Assembly (NCBI RefSeq): GCF_025345615.1
Contig: NZ_JAODWD010000003.1
Coordinates: forward strand, 496,001-560,000
From: Mycobacterium deserti
GTDB taxonomy: Bacteria; Actinomycetota; Actinomycetes; Mycobacteriales; Mycobacteriaceae
Direction of reading: 5' to 3'
Length of the DNA stretch: 64,000 bases
In this document: piece by piece, positions 29,272 to 38,910 of the stretch
How positions within the stretch are numbered: position 1 is the first letter of the stretch
How the letters are laid out: each line of letters opens with the position of its first letter
Notes under the pieces: generated by a model
Database searches by the model: none
The model's input: only the letters and a program-made list of their open reading frames with translations
What the model was told of the DNA's origin: nothing
Position numbers and translations under genes: made by a program

Positions 29272-30291
29272 TCAGGTGGCGCTGCGTTCGTCGGCGTCCA
29301 TCGCGTCGAGCACGGCGACCCGGGTGTCGAACGACCCGGAGATTGCCGACTCCTCGATGCCGGTGCGCAGCAGTCCGCGCAGGTATTCCTGGTCGTACTC
29401 GGCGGGTTCGGTGGAATCGATGAAGCGCTCGACGACCTCGACGAAACGGTCCGGGTCGTCGCGGAAGGGAAAGTGCCCGGACCCGTCGAAGATCTCCAAG
29501 CGTGACCCCGGCATCGCCGAGTGCGCCATCCGCGCGTGGCTGACCGGGATGACAGAATCGCCGCTGCCCCAGATCAATTGCACCGGAACCGAACTGGTCA
29601 GGTAGCAGCGGTCCAGCATCGTCACCACCTGGCCGCGCCAGTCGACCACCGCGCGCAGCGTGCGTGCGAACGCCGATGACGCCGTCGGCTCCGGCAGGTC
29701 GGCCAGGATCCGTAGCATTTCCGGAAGGTCGCGGCCCAGTCCCGACGAGCCGAACGCCGCACCCGCCGCGCGCCCTGCGATTTGCAGCGCAGGCAGCACC
29801 AGCGGCAGGCGCAACAGCGCCAGCGCCTCGCTGGCTCCGGGCAGCGACGCGAACCGCAGCGCCACATTGACGTCTTTGGTCACGCCGCCCGCACCGACCA
29901 GGATCAGCCGATCGACGAGCTGCGGGAACTGATAGGCGAACTGCATGGCCACCCCACCGCCCAACGAGTGACCGACCACGGTGACCCGGTCGATGTCGAG
30001 CACGCTGAGCAGATCCCGCATGCCGTTGGCGTAGGCCGCCACCGAGTAGTCGGCGCGGGGCTTGTCGGACTTGCCGTGGCCCAACAGGTCCGGGGCGATG
30101 ACGGTGAACCGCTGCGCCAGTTTGGTCTGCACCGTGCTCCAGGTCGTGGAGTTGTCCCCGATGCCGTGGATCAGCAAGATCGCGGGCCCGGAGCCGGCCA
30201 CCCGGAACGCACGCCGGTATCCGTGGACGGTGCGGAAGTGCAGGGTGGGCGTGACCTCCCGCACCGGTCGCAGATTCGGTCGCGCGGCCAT
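29272..30291 (-). CDS. Alpha/beta hydrolase (Rv2715-like)
   Basis: 339 residues with a full hydrolase fold: oxyanion region HGIGDNSTTW, nucleophile elbow GHSLGGGVAM (Ser about 111), acid in GSGDSVIPVSHA and the terminal His in GSGHFPFRDDP. Probably cytoplasmic. The substrate is unknown; related Rv2715 is annotated as a hydrolase. It ends 30 bases before the PhzF-like gene, and the two with the PAC2 gene may form one transcript. Confidence 0.88.
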   Translation of the reverse strand: MAARPNLRPVREVTPTLHFRTVHGYRRAFRVAGSGPAILLIHGIGDNSTTWSTVQTKLAQRFTVIAPDLLGHGKSDKPRADYSVAAYANGMRDLLSVLDIDRVTVVGHSLGGGVAMQFAYQFPQLVDRLILVGAGGVTKDVNVALRFASLPGASEALALLRLPLVLPALQIAGRAAGAAFGSSGLGRDLPEMLRILADLPEPTASSAFARTLRAVVDWRGQVVTMLDRCYLTSSVPVQLIWGSGDSVIPVSHARMAHSAMPGSRLEIFDGSGHFPFRDDPDRFVEVVERFIDSTEPAEYDQEYLRGLLRTGIEESAISGSFDTRVAVLDAMDADERSAT

Positions 30292-30323
30292 TGCGCCAAC
30301 TTAGCCGCCGACCGGGGCGGGCG

Positions 30324-31307
30324 CTATTTGGAGTCGTCGCCTTCGTTGTAGCGGTCCTTGTGCTTGGTCTGCTGGGCCAAGAACCGTTCGAACTCAGCGC
30401 CGAGCTCGTCGCCGCTGGGCAAGTCCTCGTCATGGGCCAGCAGGGAACGGTTCTCCTGGGCCGAAACAAACGCGTCGTACTGGCGCTCGAGCGCGGCCAC
30501 CACCTGCGCGACCTCGGCGCTGGCCTCGACCTGCTCGTTGATCTTGGTGAGTACCTCCGCACCCGCCTCGAACAGCGGGTTCAGCGGGATCTCGAGCGAG
30601 CCGCTCTTGGCGACCTCGGCCAGTAGCGCCTCGGCGGCGGCTGGATAGTCCGTCTGCGCCAGGTAGTGCGGAACGTGGACCGTGTACCCGACCACCTCGT
30701 GGCCGTGTTGCGACATCCGGAACTCCAGCAGGTTCGACGCGCTGCCGGGCACCTGCACCTCGCCCACCCAGGGCTGGTGGTCGGCGATCAGCTCCTTGTC
30801 GCTGGCGTGCGCGGTCAGCGTGATCGGGCGGGTGTGCGGCACGGCCATCGGGATGGTGCCCAGGCCGATGACCCGCCGCACGCCGAGGCGCTCGGCCAGC
30901 ATGCGCACCGCGGTGATGAACCGTTCCCAGCGCAGGTCCGGCTCGAGCCCGGCAAGCAGCAGAAACGGTGTCCCGACGCTGTCGTGCAGCGCGTACAGGT
31001 TGAGCTCGGGCTCCTCGTAGTGGGTGAAGTGGTCGGTCTTGAAGGTCATCAGCGGGCGCCGTGACCGGTAGTCCAGCAGTTCGTCGATCGCGAACGACGC
31101 GACCAGTTCGGTGTCAAGGGTGTTTTTCAGGTGCTGGGCGGCCAGGCGGATCGCGTGCCCGGCGTCCGAGAACCCCTCCAGCGCGTGGATCAACACCGGA
31201 CCGCGACCATCGGCGGAGGACAGTTGCGGCGCGGGGAACTCCAGCTCGTACATCCCGGTCTGCTCGGGCGTGTAGCGCTGCTCTGGGTGATCTGCGTCGT
31301 CCGCCAT
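30324..31307 (-). CDS. PAC2 family protein (Rv2714-like)
   Basis: 327 residues of the actinobacterial PAC2 (proteasome assembly chaperone-like) family. Recognisable stretches: VLIHALEGFSDAGHAIRLAA near the N-terminus, HYEEPELNLYALHD and GLGTIPMAVPHTRP in the middle, and an acidic tail. Crystal structures of this family exist, but function is unsettled; a role in proteasome assembly is not established in mycobacteria. First gene of the minus-strand group reading toward nrdR. Confidence 0.85.
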   Translation of the reverse strand: MADDADHPEQRYTPEQTGMYELEFPAPQLSSADGRGPVLIHALEGFSDAGHAIRLAAQHLKNTLDTELVASFAIDELLDYRSRRPLMTFKTDHFTHYEEPELNLYALHDSVGTPFLLLAGLEPDLRWERFITAVRMLAERLGVRRVIGLGTIPMAVPHTRPITLTAHASDKELIADHQPWVGEVQVPGSASNLLEFRMSQHGHEVVGYTVHVPHYLAQTDYPAAAEALLAEVAKSGSLEIPLNPLFEAGAEVLTKINEQVEASAEVAQVVAALERQYDAFVSAQENRSLLAHDEDLPSGDELGAEFERFLAQQTKHKDRYNEGDDSK

Positions 31308-31436
31308 CTACTACCTCGCCTTCTTGCGGTGCCAAGCCATTAAACGCCCTCACCGTGACAACTCGTGTATCCCCTGCTGCGTTCCCGTCGTGGCCGTCCC
31401 CACACCACCTTGGCGCATGCAGGCAAAATCGGCGAC

Positions 31437-32225
31437 ATGCGCGTATCGGCGGTCGCCAGGACAGCTGTGGCGGCGGGATTGTTCGCCGCGGTCGCGTCAT
31501 GCGGCGCCGGGCAGGAGCCGCCCGGTGCCCCGCCCACGGGCGGTCCCAGTGCCCAGCCGGCGCAGCCCCATGCGGCGGTCGGTGCGTTGTTCATCGGCGG
31601 CGGGCCCTTGCACACATGCAGCGGGGCCGTGCTGGACTCGCCGCGCGCCGACCTCATCCTCACCGCCGCGCACTGTTTGACCGGCGATCTAGACGCCACC
31701 TTCGTCCCCGGCTATGACGGCCAGGCAGGCGGTCAGGCAGGCGGTCAGCCCGAGTGGAGCATCGAGGCCACGTTTGTGGACCAACGCTGGGTGGACAGCC
31801 AGGACCCGCGCGCGGACTTTGCGATCGCGCGCGTGAGCCGCGATGGCGGCGGCTCCGTGCGCACCGAGGCCGGCGGCGGTCTGCCGCTGGGCCGGGCGCC
31901 GACGCCCGGCACGGTCGTCGCCGTCACGGGGTACCCGGTGGGCTTCGGCGGCGGGCCGATCAGCTGCACCGCGGCCACCGTCGCCGGACCGCGCGGGTTC
32001 CCGGCGCTGCCGTGCGACGGTCTGACCGACGGTTTGTCCGGCTCGCCGTGGCTCGCCGGCACTGCCATCACCGGGCTGGTCGGCGGGCTCGACGGCGGCG
32101 GGTGCGACGAAAGCGTCTCGTACACGCCGATATTCGACGATGCGATCAGTGCGCTGCTGGCGCGGGCCGAAGAGGGCGGATCCGGTGATGACGCACCGAC
32201 CGCCTTCGGCGACGACTGCAGTTAG
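31437..32225 (+). CDS. Secreted trypsin-like serine protease, probable lipoprotein
   Basis: 262 residues. The N-terminus [20 protein letters not shown] is followed by Ser-Cys22, a plausible lipobox (VASC), so the protein is probably lipid anchored. Catalytic triad candidates: His in LTAAHCL, Asp in ADFAIARV, Ser in GLSGSPW. Four cysteines (LHTCSGA, AAHCL, ISCTAA, LPCDGL) fit disulfides of an S1-fold protease. A 20-residue Gln/Gly-rich insertion ([10 protein letters not shown]) lies after the His. Its last four bases overlap the sthA stop. Confidence 0.82.
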   Translation: MRVSAVARTAVAAGLFAAVASCGAGQEPPGAPPTGGPSAQPAQPHAAVGALFIGGGPLHTCSGAVLDSPRADLILTAAHCLTGDLDATFVPGYDGQAGGQAGGQPEWSIEATFVDQRWVDSQDPRADFAIARVSRDGGGSVRTEAGGGLPLGRAPTPGTVVAVTGYPVGFGGGPISCTAATVAGPRGFPALPCDGLTDGLSGSPWLAGTAITGLVGGLDGGGCDESVSYTPIFDDAISALLARAEEGGSGDDAPTAFGDDCS

Positions 32226-33628
32226 CCGCGGAACTGGATGAGCGCCCGCAGCTTGTTCATCACGTCGAGCGCGGCGACCTTGTAGGCCTCCGAGAAGGTG
32301 GGATAGTTGAACACCGCGTCGACGAGGTACTCGACCGTGCCGCCGCAGCCCATCACCGCCTGGCCGATGTGCACCATCTCGGTGGCGCTGGTGCCGAAGA
32401 TGTGCACGCCCAGCAGCCTGAGGTCGTCGGTGGAGACCAACAGCTTGAGCATGCCGTAGGAGTCGCCGGCGATCTGGCCGCGAGCCAGTTCGCGGTAGCG
32501 CGAGACTCCGACCTCGTAGGGGATCGCGTTGCGGGTCAACTCGACTTCGGTGGCGCCGACATAGGACACCTCGGGAATCGAGTAGATGCCGATCGGCTGC
32601 AAGTCGGTCATGCCCTTCGCCGGTTCACCAAACGCGTGGTAGGCGGCCAGCCTGCCCTGGTCCATCGAGGTGGCGGCCAGCGCCGGGAAGCCGATCACGT
32701 CGCCGACGGCGTAGACGTGGTCGACCTTGGTGCAGAAGTTGCTGTCGACGTCGATGCGCCCACGCGAGTTGGTCTCCAATCCCGCATTGGCCAGGTCGAG
32801 GTGTTCGGTCTGGCCCTGCCGGCCCGCCGAGTACATCACCGTCTCGGCAGGGATCTGCTTGCCGCTGGCCAGGGTGGTGACGGTGCCCGCCGAGCCGACG
32901 TCGACGGCGGTGACCTCCTCGCCGAATCGGAACGTCACCGCCAGGTCGCGCAGGTGGAACTTGAGCGCCTCCACGATCTCGGGATCGCAGAATTCCAGCA
33001 TGTTGTCGCGCTTTTCCACCACGGTGACCTTGGTGCCCAGCGCGGCGAACATCGAGGCGTACTCGATGCCGATCACGCCGGCGCCGACCACCACCATCGT
33101 CGAGGGCAGCGACTTCAGGTCCAGAATGCCGTCGGAGTCGAGCACCCGGTCCTCGTCGAACTCGACACCGGTCGGGCGGACCGGCGTGGTGCCGGTGGCG
33201 ATCACGATGTACTCGCCGCTGACGGTGGTGCGCTCCCCGCGCGTGGGCTCCTCGACCAGGACCGTGTGAGCGTCGATGAATCGGCCGTGCCCCTGGATCA
33301 AGTCGATCCGGTTGCGCATCAACTGGGAACGGACGACGTCCTGCTCCTTGCCGATCACGTGCGACGTGCGCGCCAGCAGGTCGGCCGGCGTGATCTTCTC
33401 CTTGACCCGGTAGCTTGCGCCGTACAGCTCACGCTGGCTCATGCCGGTCAGGTAGACAACGGCTTCGCGCAAGGTCTTCGACGGGATCGTGCCGGTGTTC
33501 ACGCAAACACCGCCGAGCATGCGTCCGCGCTCGATGACGGCGACCGACTTGCCGAGCTTCGCAGCCGCTATCGCGGCTTTCTGACCGCCCGGGCCCGAAC
33601 CGATGACGACGAGGTCGTACTCCAGCAT
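32222..33628 (-). CDS. sthA: Soluble pyridine nucleotide transhydrogenase
   Basis: Flavoprotein that exchanges reducing equivalents between NADPH and NAD+. FAD site [34 protein letters not shown] at the position of the redox disulfide of lipoamide dehydrogenase, but with Thr in place of the second Cys, as in SthA. NAD(P) site [13 protein letters not shown] and C-terminal dimerisation domain follow. ATG 33628 (MLEYDLVV) gives 468 residues, the length I recall for the M. tuberculosis enzyme; ATG 33637 adds three. Stops within the TTAG shared with the convergent protease gene. Confidence 0.94.
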   Translation of the reverse strand: MLEYDLVVIGSGPGGQKAAIAAAKLGKSVAVIERGRMLGGVCVNTGTIPSKTLREAVVYLTGMSQRELYGASYRVKEKITPADLLARTSHVIGKEQDVVRSQLMRNRIDLIQGHGRFIDAHTVLVEEPTRGERTTVSGEYIVIATGTTPVRPTGVEFDEDRVLDSDGILDLKSLPSTMVVVGAGVIGIEYASMFAALGTKVTVVEKRDNMLEFCDPEIVEALKFHLRDLAVTFRFGEEVTAVDVGSAGTVTTLASGKQIPAETVMYSAGRQGQTEHLDLANAGLETNSRGRIDVDSNFCTKVDHVYAVGDVIGFPALAATSMDQGRLAAYHAFGEPAKGMTDLQPIGIYSIPEVSYVGATEVELTRNAIPYEVGVSRYRELARGQIAGDSYGMLKLLVSTDDLRLLGVHIFGTSATEMVHIGQAVMGCGGTVEYLVDAVFNYPTFSEAYKVAALDVMNKLRALIQFRG

Positions 33629-33827
33629 GGAAGCCATAGCGAAAGGTCTACGCCGGTTCGGTCTATCTCGCATGCCGACCCGCGTCACGACGATGTGAAT
33701 TCATCCGTCGTTGGGGGAGCAGTGCCGAGACCCGTAGTTGTCCCCAATGGCGGATTCATCCCCAGGCGGGCGGGTGCAGCAGTAGTTGGTGACGATGCGA
33801 GTCGGCTAACCGCGAGACGGTCAGCCC

Positions 33828-34868
33828 ATGACCAGATCGCAATCATCCGACTTCCATCTGAACCGGCCGGGCGTCCTGATCGCCGCCCTGCCTGCCGTAC
33901 TCGGCTTCGTACCGGAGAATTCCCTCGTTCTCGTGACGGTCGACCGCGGCGAGATGGGATGCGTTATGCGCGTTGATCTTTCCGATGCCTTGGCCGACGA
34001 GGTCGGCCATCTCGCCGAGGTCGCCGCCGCTGCCGGGCCCGATGCGGCGATCGCGGTCGTGATCGACGAGGACGGGTTCACCTGCCGGATGTGCAAGGAG
34101 CAGCATCGACTGCTGGCCGCCACGCTCGCGGACGCGTTGGCCGAACACGGCATCGAACTGCTGGCTGTGCACGTCGTCGACCGTGTCGCTGCGGGCGGGC
34201 GATGGCACTGCGCGGACAACTGCGGCAGCGCAGGCACCATCGAGGATCCGGCGGCCTCGCCGCTGGCGGCCGCCGCCGTGCTCGACGGTCGAAGGCTCTA
34301 CGCCAGGCGCGCTGACCTGCAGGCTGTCATCGCTGTCTCCGACCATGTCCGTAGCGCCGCGCTCGCCCGCATCATCGCCACTGCGGCCGACGACCGGTCC
34401 GATGCCGACGCAGGCAGCGATGTCGAGGCCGCCATGGCGGCGGCGGCTCACGTCGCCAACGGTGAGCAGCTCACCGACGACGTGCTGGCAAGGCTCGCGT
34501 GCGCGCTGACCGATCTGCGCGTGCGCGACACGCTCTACGCGCTGGCGGTCGGGGAGCGCTCCGAGCAGGCCGAGGCGCTGTGGGCCGAACTCTCCCGGAC
34601 CCTGCCCGAGCCGTCGCGCGTCGAGGCGCTGGTCCTGTTGGCGTTCTCGGCGTACGCCCGCGGCGACGGTCCGCTGGCCGGTGTGTCTCTGGATGCGGCA
34701 TTGCACTGCGACGCCACCCACCGGATGGCAGGCATGCTCGACACGGCGTTGCAGTCGGGAATGCGGCCCGAACAGATCCGAGAGCTGGCCGTCACCGGCT
34801 ACCGGTTGGCCGATCAGCTCGGTGTGCGGTTGCCAGCCAGACGCGCCTTTGGCAGGCGCGCGGGATGA
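33828..34868 (+). CDS. DUF4192 family protein (Rv2712c-like)
   Basis: 346 residues beginning DFHLNRPGVLIAALPAVLGF and VPENSLVLVTVD, typical DUF4192 opening motifs. The middle has a CRMCKEQHRLL segment and CADNCGS, four cysteines that could form a metal site. The C-terminal half is helical with tetratricopeptide-like spacing. Function unknown. The ~190-base space to sthA contains the near-palindrome GATGTGAATTCATC, to which I assign no role. Convergent with ideR (45-base gap). Confidence 0.8.
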   Translation: MTRSQSSDFHLNRPGVLIAALPAVLGFVPENSLVLVTVDRGEMGCVMRVDLSDALADEVGHLAEVAAAAGPDAAIAVVIDEDGFTCRMCKEQHRLLAATLADALAEHGIELLAVHVVDRVAAGGRWHCADNCGSAGTIEDPAASPLAAAAVLDGRRLYARRADLQAVIAVSDHVRSAALARIIATAADDRSDADAGSDVEAAMAAAAHVANGEQLTDDVLARLACALTDLRVRDTLYALAVGERSEQAEALWAELSRTLPEPSRVEALVLLAFSAYARGDGPLAGVSLDAALHCDATHRMAGMLDTALQSGMRPEQIRELAVTGYRLADQLGVRLPARRAFGRRAG

Positions 34869-34913
34869 CCGCGCCGAAAACCGTGCCGCCGCGTCCGGCG
34901 TGGGCCCTGCGGG

Positions 34914-35606
34914 TCAGACCTTTTCGACCTTGACGGCGTGTGCCATGTGGTGCGGCAGCTCAACCTGTTCGTGGCCGGGGATCACGATCGTCACGCCGCC
35001 GTGGTCGTTGGCTTCGACGGTCACCCGCGCGTTCGGTACGACGCCGGCTTCCTTGAGTCGGCCGATGAGGTCGGCGTCGCCCTGGACATGCTCGGTGAGC
35101 TGGCGCACGACGACGGCGACGGGCATGCCCGCGGGAAGTTCGGTGAGACGGACGAGGTTGATCTGGTCGCGCAACGGGGTGCTGATGAGGCCGAGTTCGG
35201 ACAGACCGGGAATGGGGTTGCCGAACGGCGAGGTGGTGGGGTTGTCGAGAACCTGCACCAGCCGGCGCTCGACGTCCTCGCTCATCACGTGCTCCCAGCG
35301 GCACGCCTCGGCGTGTACTTCCTCCCACGGCAGCCCGATCACGTCGACCAGCAGACGTTCGGCGAGCCGGTGCTTGCGCATGACGGCCACGGCGAGCATG
35401 CGCCCCTTGTCCGTCAGCTCAAGATGGCGATCACCCGCGACGTGCAACAACCCGTCGCGTTCCATCCGCGACACGGTCTGGCTGACAGTGGGACCACTCT
35501 GGTCGAGACGTTCGGCGATGCGCGCCCGCAGTGGCACCACGCCCTCTTCTTCGAGGTCGTAGATGGTCCGCAGGTACATCTCGGTGGTATCGACAAGATC
35601 GTTCAT
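34914..35606 (-). CDS. ideR: Iron-dependent repressor IdeR
   Basis: DtxR-family regulator that, with Fe2+, represses siderophore genes and activates iron storage. 230 residues. All expected metal ligands are present: site 1 His79, Glu83, His98; site 2 Met10, Cys102, Glu105, His106. The winged helix lies at about 1-73 (DQSGPTVSQTVSRMERDGL is the recognition region) and an SH3-like domain at ~150-230. It follows sigB on the same strand after the strong hairpin at 35697-35730, so it must have its own promoter in the ~90 bases between hairpin and ATG. I saw no iron box in this window. Confidence 0.98.
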   Translation of the reverse strand: MNDLVDTTEMYLRTIYDLEEEGVVPLRARIAERLDQSGPTVSQTVSRMERDGLLHVAGDRHLELTDKGRMLAVAVMRKHRLAERLLVDVIGLPWEEVHAEACRWEHVMSEDVERRLVQVLDNPTTSPFGNPIPGLSELGLISTPLRDQINLVRLTELPAGMPVAVVVRQLTEHVQGDADLIGRLKEAGVVPNARVTVEANDHGGVTIVIPGHEQVELPHHMAHAVKVEKV

Positions 35607-35696
35607 GGGCAGCCCTCCGTCTGGGGCGAGTCTACCGGCCGGACGGCCTGAACTGCGTTGTTACGTCGCCGACACCAGTACCCGCGTGGAACATGA

Positions 35697-35730
35697 CACG
35701 ATCCCCGCCGAGGGGCCGGCGGGGATCGTG
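35697..35730 (-). terminator. Perfect 13-bp stem-loop terminator after sigB
   Basis: CACGATCCCCGCC pairs perfectly with GGCGGGGATCGTG across an 8-base loop (GAGGGGCC). It starts 11 bases beyond the sigB stop codon. There is no T-run, which is usual for mycobacterial terminators. It separates sigB from ideR. Confidence 0.85.
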
Positions 35731-35741
35731 ACGAATTGGGT

Positions 35742-36701
35742 CTAGCTGGCGTACGAGCGCAACCTGTCGGCGCGCTCACCGTTGCGGAGCTTGGCCATCA
35801 CCTCGCGCTCGATCTGGCGCACACGCTCGCGAGACAGGCCGAACAGCTTGCCGATCTGGTCGAGCGTGCGCGGTTGGCCGTCGTCGAGGCCGAACCGCAG
35901 CCGGATCACCTGCTGCTCGCGCTCGTCGAGTGTGGCGAGCACGTGCCGGATGTCGGTGTGCAGCAGTTCGGAGATGACTGCGTTCTCGGCGGACATGGCG
36001 TTCTCGTCCTCGATGAAGTCGCCGAGCGGAGCCTCCTCGTCGCTGCCGACGGGCATATCGAGGCTCACCGGGTCACGGCTGTGCTCGAGCAGATCGTTGA
36101 TCTTCTCCACCGGAATGCCCGACTCCTCGGCCAATTCCTCGTCGGTGGCTTCGCGGCCGAGGTTCTGGTGCATCTCGCGCTTGATCCGGGCCAACTTGTT
36201 GACCTGCTCAACCAAGTGGACGGGCAGCCGGATGGTGCGGCTCTGGTCGGCCATGCCGCGGGTGATCGCCTGGCGGATCCACCACGTGGCATAGGTCGAG
36301 AATTTGAATCCCTTGCTGTAGTCGAACTTTTCCATCGCACGGATCAGGCCGAGGTTGCCCTCCTGAATCAGGTCCAGCAGGGGCATGCCGCGCCCGGTGT
36401 AGCGCTTCGCCAGAGACACCACGAGGCGGAGGTTTGCTTCGAGCAGATGGCGCCGCGCCGCCTGGCCGTCGCGAACGACCGCAGCAAGATCACGTTTGCG
36501 GTTCTCGCCCAAGCGCTTCCGCGTATCGAGCAGATGTTGCGCATAAAGCCCTGCCTCGATGCGCTTTGCGAGCTCCACCTCGTCTGCCGCGTTCAGCAAC
36601 GCCGTTTTGCCGATGCCGTTCAAATACACGCGTACGAGGTCAGCAGCCGGACTTTGGGCGTCCAGATCGCTGTCGGCGCGGCTGGTGGTGGCAGTTGCCA
36701 T
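35742..36701 (-). CDS. sigB: Principal-like sigma factor SigB
   Basis: 319 residues from ATG 36701, which has AGGAGG upstream. Group 2 sigma factor that directs stationary-phase and stress transcription. Region 1.2 begins [21 protein letters not shown]; region 2 has [23 protein letters not shown] and [15 protein letters not shown]; region 4.2 [20 protein letters not shown]. It lacks the long acidic N-terminus of SigA. A SigE/SigH-type promoter lies upstream. Terminator hairpin follows. Confidence 0.97.
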   Translation of the reverse strand: MATATTSRADSDLDAQSPAADLVRVYLNGIGKTALLNAADEVELAKRIEAGLYAQHLLDTRKRLGENRKRDLAAVVRDGQAARRHLLEANLRLVVSLAKRYTGRGMPLLDLIQEGNLGLIRAMEKFDYSKGFKFSTYATWWIRQAITRGMADQSRTIRLPVHLVEQVNKLARIKREMHQNLGREATDEELAEESGIPVEKINDLLEHSRDPVSLDMPVGSDEEAPLGDFIEDENAMSAENAVISELLHTDIRHVLATLDEREQQVIRLRFGLDDGQPRTLDQIGKLFGLSRERVRQIEREVMAKLRNGERADRLRSYAS

Positions 36702-36738
36702 GACGGCCTCCTGATCGGGTCGAACTGTCACGAGCTAC

Positions 36739-36765
36739 AACGCCCACGTGGGTCAAAGAGTTCCC
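36739..36765 (-). promoter_or_regulatory. Candidate SigE/SigH-type promoter of sigB
   Basis: Read on the minus strand: GGGAACT, 16 bases, then CGTT. This fits the ECF-sigma consensus (GGGAAC / CGTT) known to drive mycobacterial sigB under stress. It lies 37 bases upstream of the sigB ATG. Confidence 0.7.
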
Positions 36766-36848
36766 ACCCGCCGCCGGGTTCACACCTTCTGATCAGCGGT
36801 TTTTCGGCTCCGACCTGAGAATGTCCTTAGAAAAGAGACAGAAGCTTC

Positions 36849-37250
36849 TCAGCTGGGAACATCACGTTCACGGTGGTCGGCCTCGGGTTGCGGGGACACC
36901 GGAGCGCGCCGCTCGAGCGCCGGACGCTCGGCGGTGGGGAACAACGGGATTCGTCGTCGGGAGTCGTATCGCCGAGGCTCTTCGGCGGTGCGCGGCGGCC
37001 GGTCGTTGGCGATCAACACCGCCATCCACGGCAGCGGGACGGACACCAAAATGATCGCCAGGGAGACCAATCCGTTCTCCCAGATGCTGTAGGCGACCGC
37101 CGCGAGAATCAGTGCGGGAATCCGCCAGAACATCAGCTTCAAGTAGCGGCGCACGCGCTCGCGGTGCTGGTCCTCGTACGGCACCGCGGCGCGCGTGATG
37201 AGAACCGGCCGGCCATCGTCGTCGAAACTCAGCTCAGGGCTTTGTTTCAT
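36849..37250 (-). CDS. DUF3099 membrane protein (Rv2709-like)
   Basis: 133 residues with the DUF3099 opening (PVLITRAAVPYEDQHRERVRRY). Two membrane helices follow at about 42-58 (IPALILAAVAYSIWENG) and 60-80 (LAIILVSVPLPWMAVLIA). The Arg/Pro-rich C-terminus is probably cytoplasmic. Function unknown. Downstream of it on the same strand is sigB, 110 bases beyond the promoter region. Confidence 0.8.
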   Translation of the reverse strand: MKQSPELSFDDDGRPVLITRAAVPYEDQHRERVRRYLKLMFWRIPALILAAVAYSIWENGLVSLAIILVSVPLPWMAVLIANDRPPRTAEEPRRYDSRRRIPLFPTAERPALERRAPVSPQPEADHRERDVPS

Positions 37251-37315
37251 ATCTCCACTGTTGCACAGAAGGCGTCTGCTGTACGTGTCGGATTTCTTAC
37301 GGGCAAAATAGGTTT

Positions 37316-37552
37316 ATGCAGACCCAGACGATCGAACGCACTGATACCGACGAACGCGTCGACGACGGGACCGACAGCGACCGCCCGAAGTTCTTCCACT
37401 ACGTCAAGAAGGACAAGATCGCCGAAAGCGCTGTCATGGGTACGCACGTCGTCGCGTTGTGCGGCGAGGTGTTCCCGGTGACGAAAGCGGCCAAGCCGGG
37501 CTCGCCCGTCTGCCCGGACTGCAAGAAGATCTTCGAGCAGCTCAAGAGCTAG
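37316..37552 (+). CDS. DUF3039 family small protein (Rv2708c-like)
   Basis: 78 residues; FFHYVKKDKIAESAVMGTHVVALCGEVF then CPDC motif (PVCPDCKKIFEQL), so three cysteines (LCGE plus CPDC) and nearby residues could bind zinc. There is no ribosome site; CAAAATAGGTTT lies directly before the ATG and a -10 within it would give a leaderless mRNA. Its last 11 bases overlap the convergent YihY-family gene. Function unknown. Confidence 0.8.
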   Translation: MQTQTIERTDTDERVDDGTDSDRPKFFHYVKKDKIAESAVMGTHVVALCGEVFPVTKAAKPGSPVCPDCKKIFEQLKS

Positions 37553-38534
37553 TCTCGTCGGCGGCCTGTGCGGCCGCGGGCGATGCGGCCTTGGCGGTGA
37601 CGCCGTTGAGCGAGTCCGCGCGTTCCTCGAGCCACCAGCGCAAGCGCTTGGCGTGTGTGGCGCGTGCGGGCCACTCCTCTTGGACGGCCGCGTTGAGTTC
37701 GGCACCGATCATGATCGCGAACCCGAGGAAGAACGCGAACAACAGGAACGCGATCGGCGTTGCCAGCGCCCCGTAGGTGTAGCCAGTGGCGGTAATCGAT
37801 GCCAGGTAGACCCGCAGCCCGAACGTGGTCAGCAAGAACACGAACGCCGCAAGTATCGAACCCATCAGCAGCCGGTGCGACGGCAGTGGCCGGGGCAGCG
37901 CCACCCGGTAGAGGATGTTCACCGCGGCGACGAAGCCGATGAACAGCACCGGGTAATACCCGAAGCGCAGCACGTGTTCCCAACTGTCAGGGACATACTG
38001 GGTGACCTTGCGGGGACCGAGCGCGATGAGCGGCGCCGTCGCGATCACGAAGACCAGCATCACGACGTAGAGGCCCAGCGCGAAGAACCGCTGACGCACG
38101 GGATGGCGCAGCGGGGTCTGGTCGTGCGCTTCGGTGATCGAGTCGACGAACGCCGAGATCGCCGAGGAACCGGCCCACAACGAGATCACGAAACCGACCG
38201 AAACGACTTCGCCCCGCGCGCCCTTGACGATATCGCGCACCGTCGGCTCGATGATCTCCCTGACGACGTTGGGGGAGAAGAAGCTGTTAGCCGTGTGGAT
38301 GATCTGGCTCTCGATCGCGGGCAATGTGTCGGGCCCGAAAAGTGGCCCGATGTAGGCCAGGCTGCCGAGCATGCCCAGCAGCAGCGGCGGCAGCGACAGC
38401 GCGCACCAGAATGCGGCCTGCGCCGACTCCGAGAAGATCGAGTCGTCCCAGCTCTTGGACAGTGTCCGCCCGACGATGTGCCGGATGTGGTGGCGCGAGG
38501 GCTTGCGTGGCAGCGGCTGGGACTGGTCAGTCAT
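37542..38534 (-). CDS. YihY/BrkB family integral membrane protein (Rv2707-like)
   Basis: 330 residues from ATG 38534. Six membrane helices; the first contains AFWCALSLPPLLLGMLGSL and later ones VSVGFVISLWAGSSAISAFV and ILAAFVFLLTTFGLRVYLA. YihY proteins were once called ribonuclease BN, but are membrane proteins of uncertain function, possibly transporters. The gene's 3' end overlaps DUF3039 coding sequence by 11 bases. Confidence 0.85.
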   Translation of the reverse strand: MTDQSQPLPRKPSRHHIRHIVGRTLSKSWDDSIFSESAQAAFWCALSLPPLLLGMLGSLAYIGPLFGPDTLPAIESQIIHTANSFFSPNVVREIIEPTVRDIVKGARGEVVSVGFVISLWAGSSAISAFVDSITEAHDQTPLRHPVRQRFFALGLYVVMLVFVIATAPLIALGPRKVTQYVPDSWEHVLRFGYYPVLFIGFVAAVNILYRVALPRPLPSHRLLMGSILAAFVFLLTTFGLRVYLASITATGYTYGALATPIAFLLFAFFLGFAIMIGAELNAAVQEEWPARATHAKRLRWWLEERADSLNGVTAKAASPAAAQAADETSS

Positions 38535-38587
38535 GACCAGTCCAGCATTCCTGACGGAACGTGGTGCTGCCCAGCGAGGCCGCGCCG

Positions 38588-38779
38588 TCAGGCGTCGACC
38601 GGGCTCACTTCGATCACGGCAGCCAGCTCGACCAGCTTCGCCTCGTGCTCGTTGGCGTGGTGCTGGCAGAACAACAGCTCGGCGCCCGAAGGCAGCTTCG
38701 CGCGCACACGGGCCGCCGCGCCGCAACGATCGCAGCGGTCAGCCTTCGTCAATGCGGGACTGGTGAGCGTTGCGTTCAT
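38588..38779 (-). CDS. Small zinc-ribbon-like protein
   Basis: 63 residues: ADRCDRCGAAARVRAKLPSG then LLFCQHHANEHE. Cys pair CDRC plus CQHH form a likely zinc site, a pattern seen in the DUF7455-type small proteins of actinobacteria. It lies 53 bases upstream of the YihY-family gene on the same strand, so the two may be cotranscribed. Function unknown. Confidence 0.75.
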   Translation of the reverse strand: MNATLTSPALTKADRCDRCGAAARVRAKLPSGAELLFCQHHANEHEAKLVELAAVIEVSPVDA

Positions 38780-38910
38780 TGCGACCTCCGTTGTGCTTCG
38801 CGTGACTCCACTGTGTCAGACGTTTTGGGTTCCGGCCTTGTTCCCCAGGGGTTCACCGGTGTGTCGTGTCTCACGGATGCGTCGAGTTGCCCACCCGGCA
38901 TGCTGGCGGT

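Noticed and set aside
33692..33705. GATGTGAATTCATC near-palindrome upstream of the DUF4192 gene
   Set aside because: Core is only the 8-bp TGAATTCA; no regulator nearby and no fit to a promoter.
32369..33976. 535-codon plus-strand open frame opposite sthA
   Set aside because: Low-complexity composition and no motif; sthA on the other strand is unmistakable.
34869..35741. IdeR-binding iron box around ideR and sigB
   Set aside because: No sequence resembling TTAGGTTAGGCTAACCTAA was found in this region.
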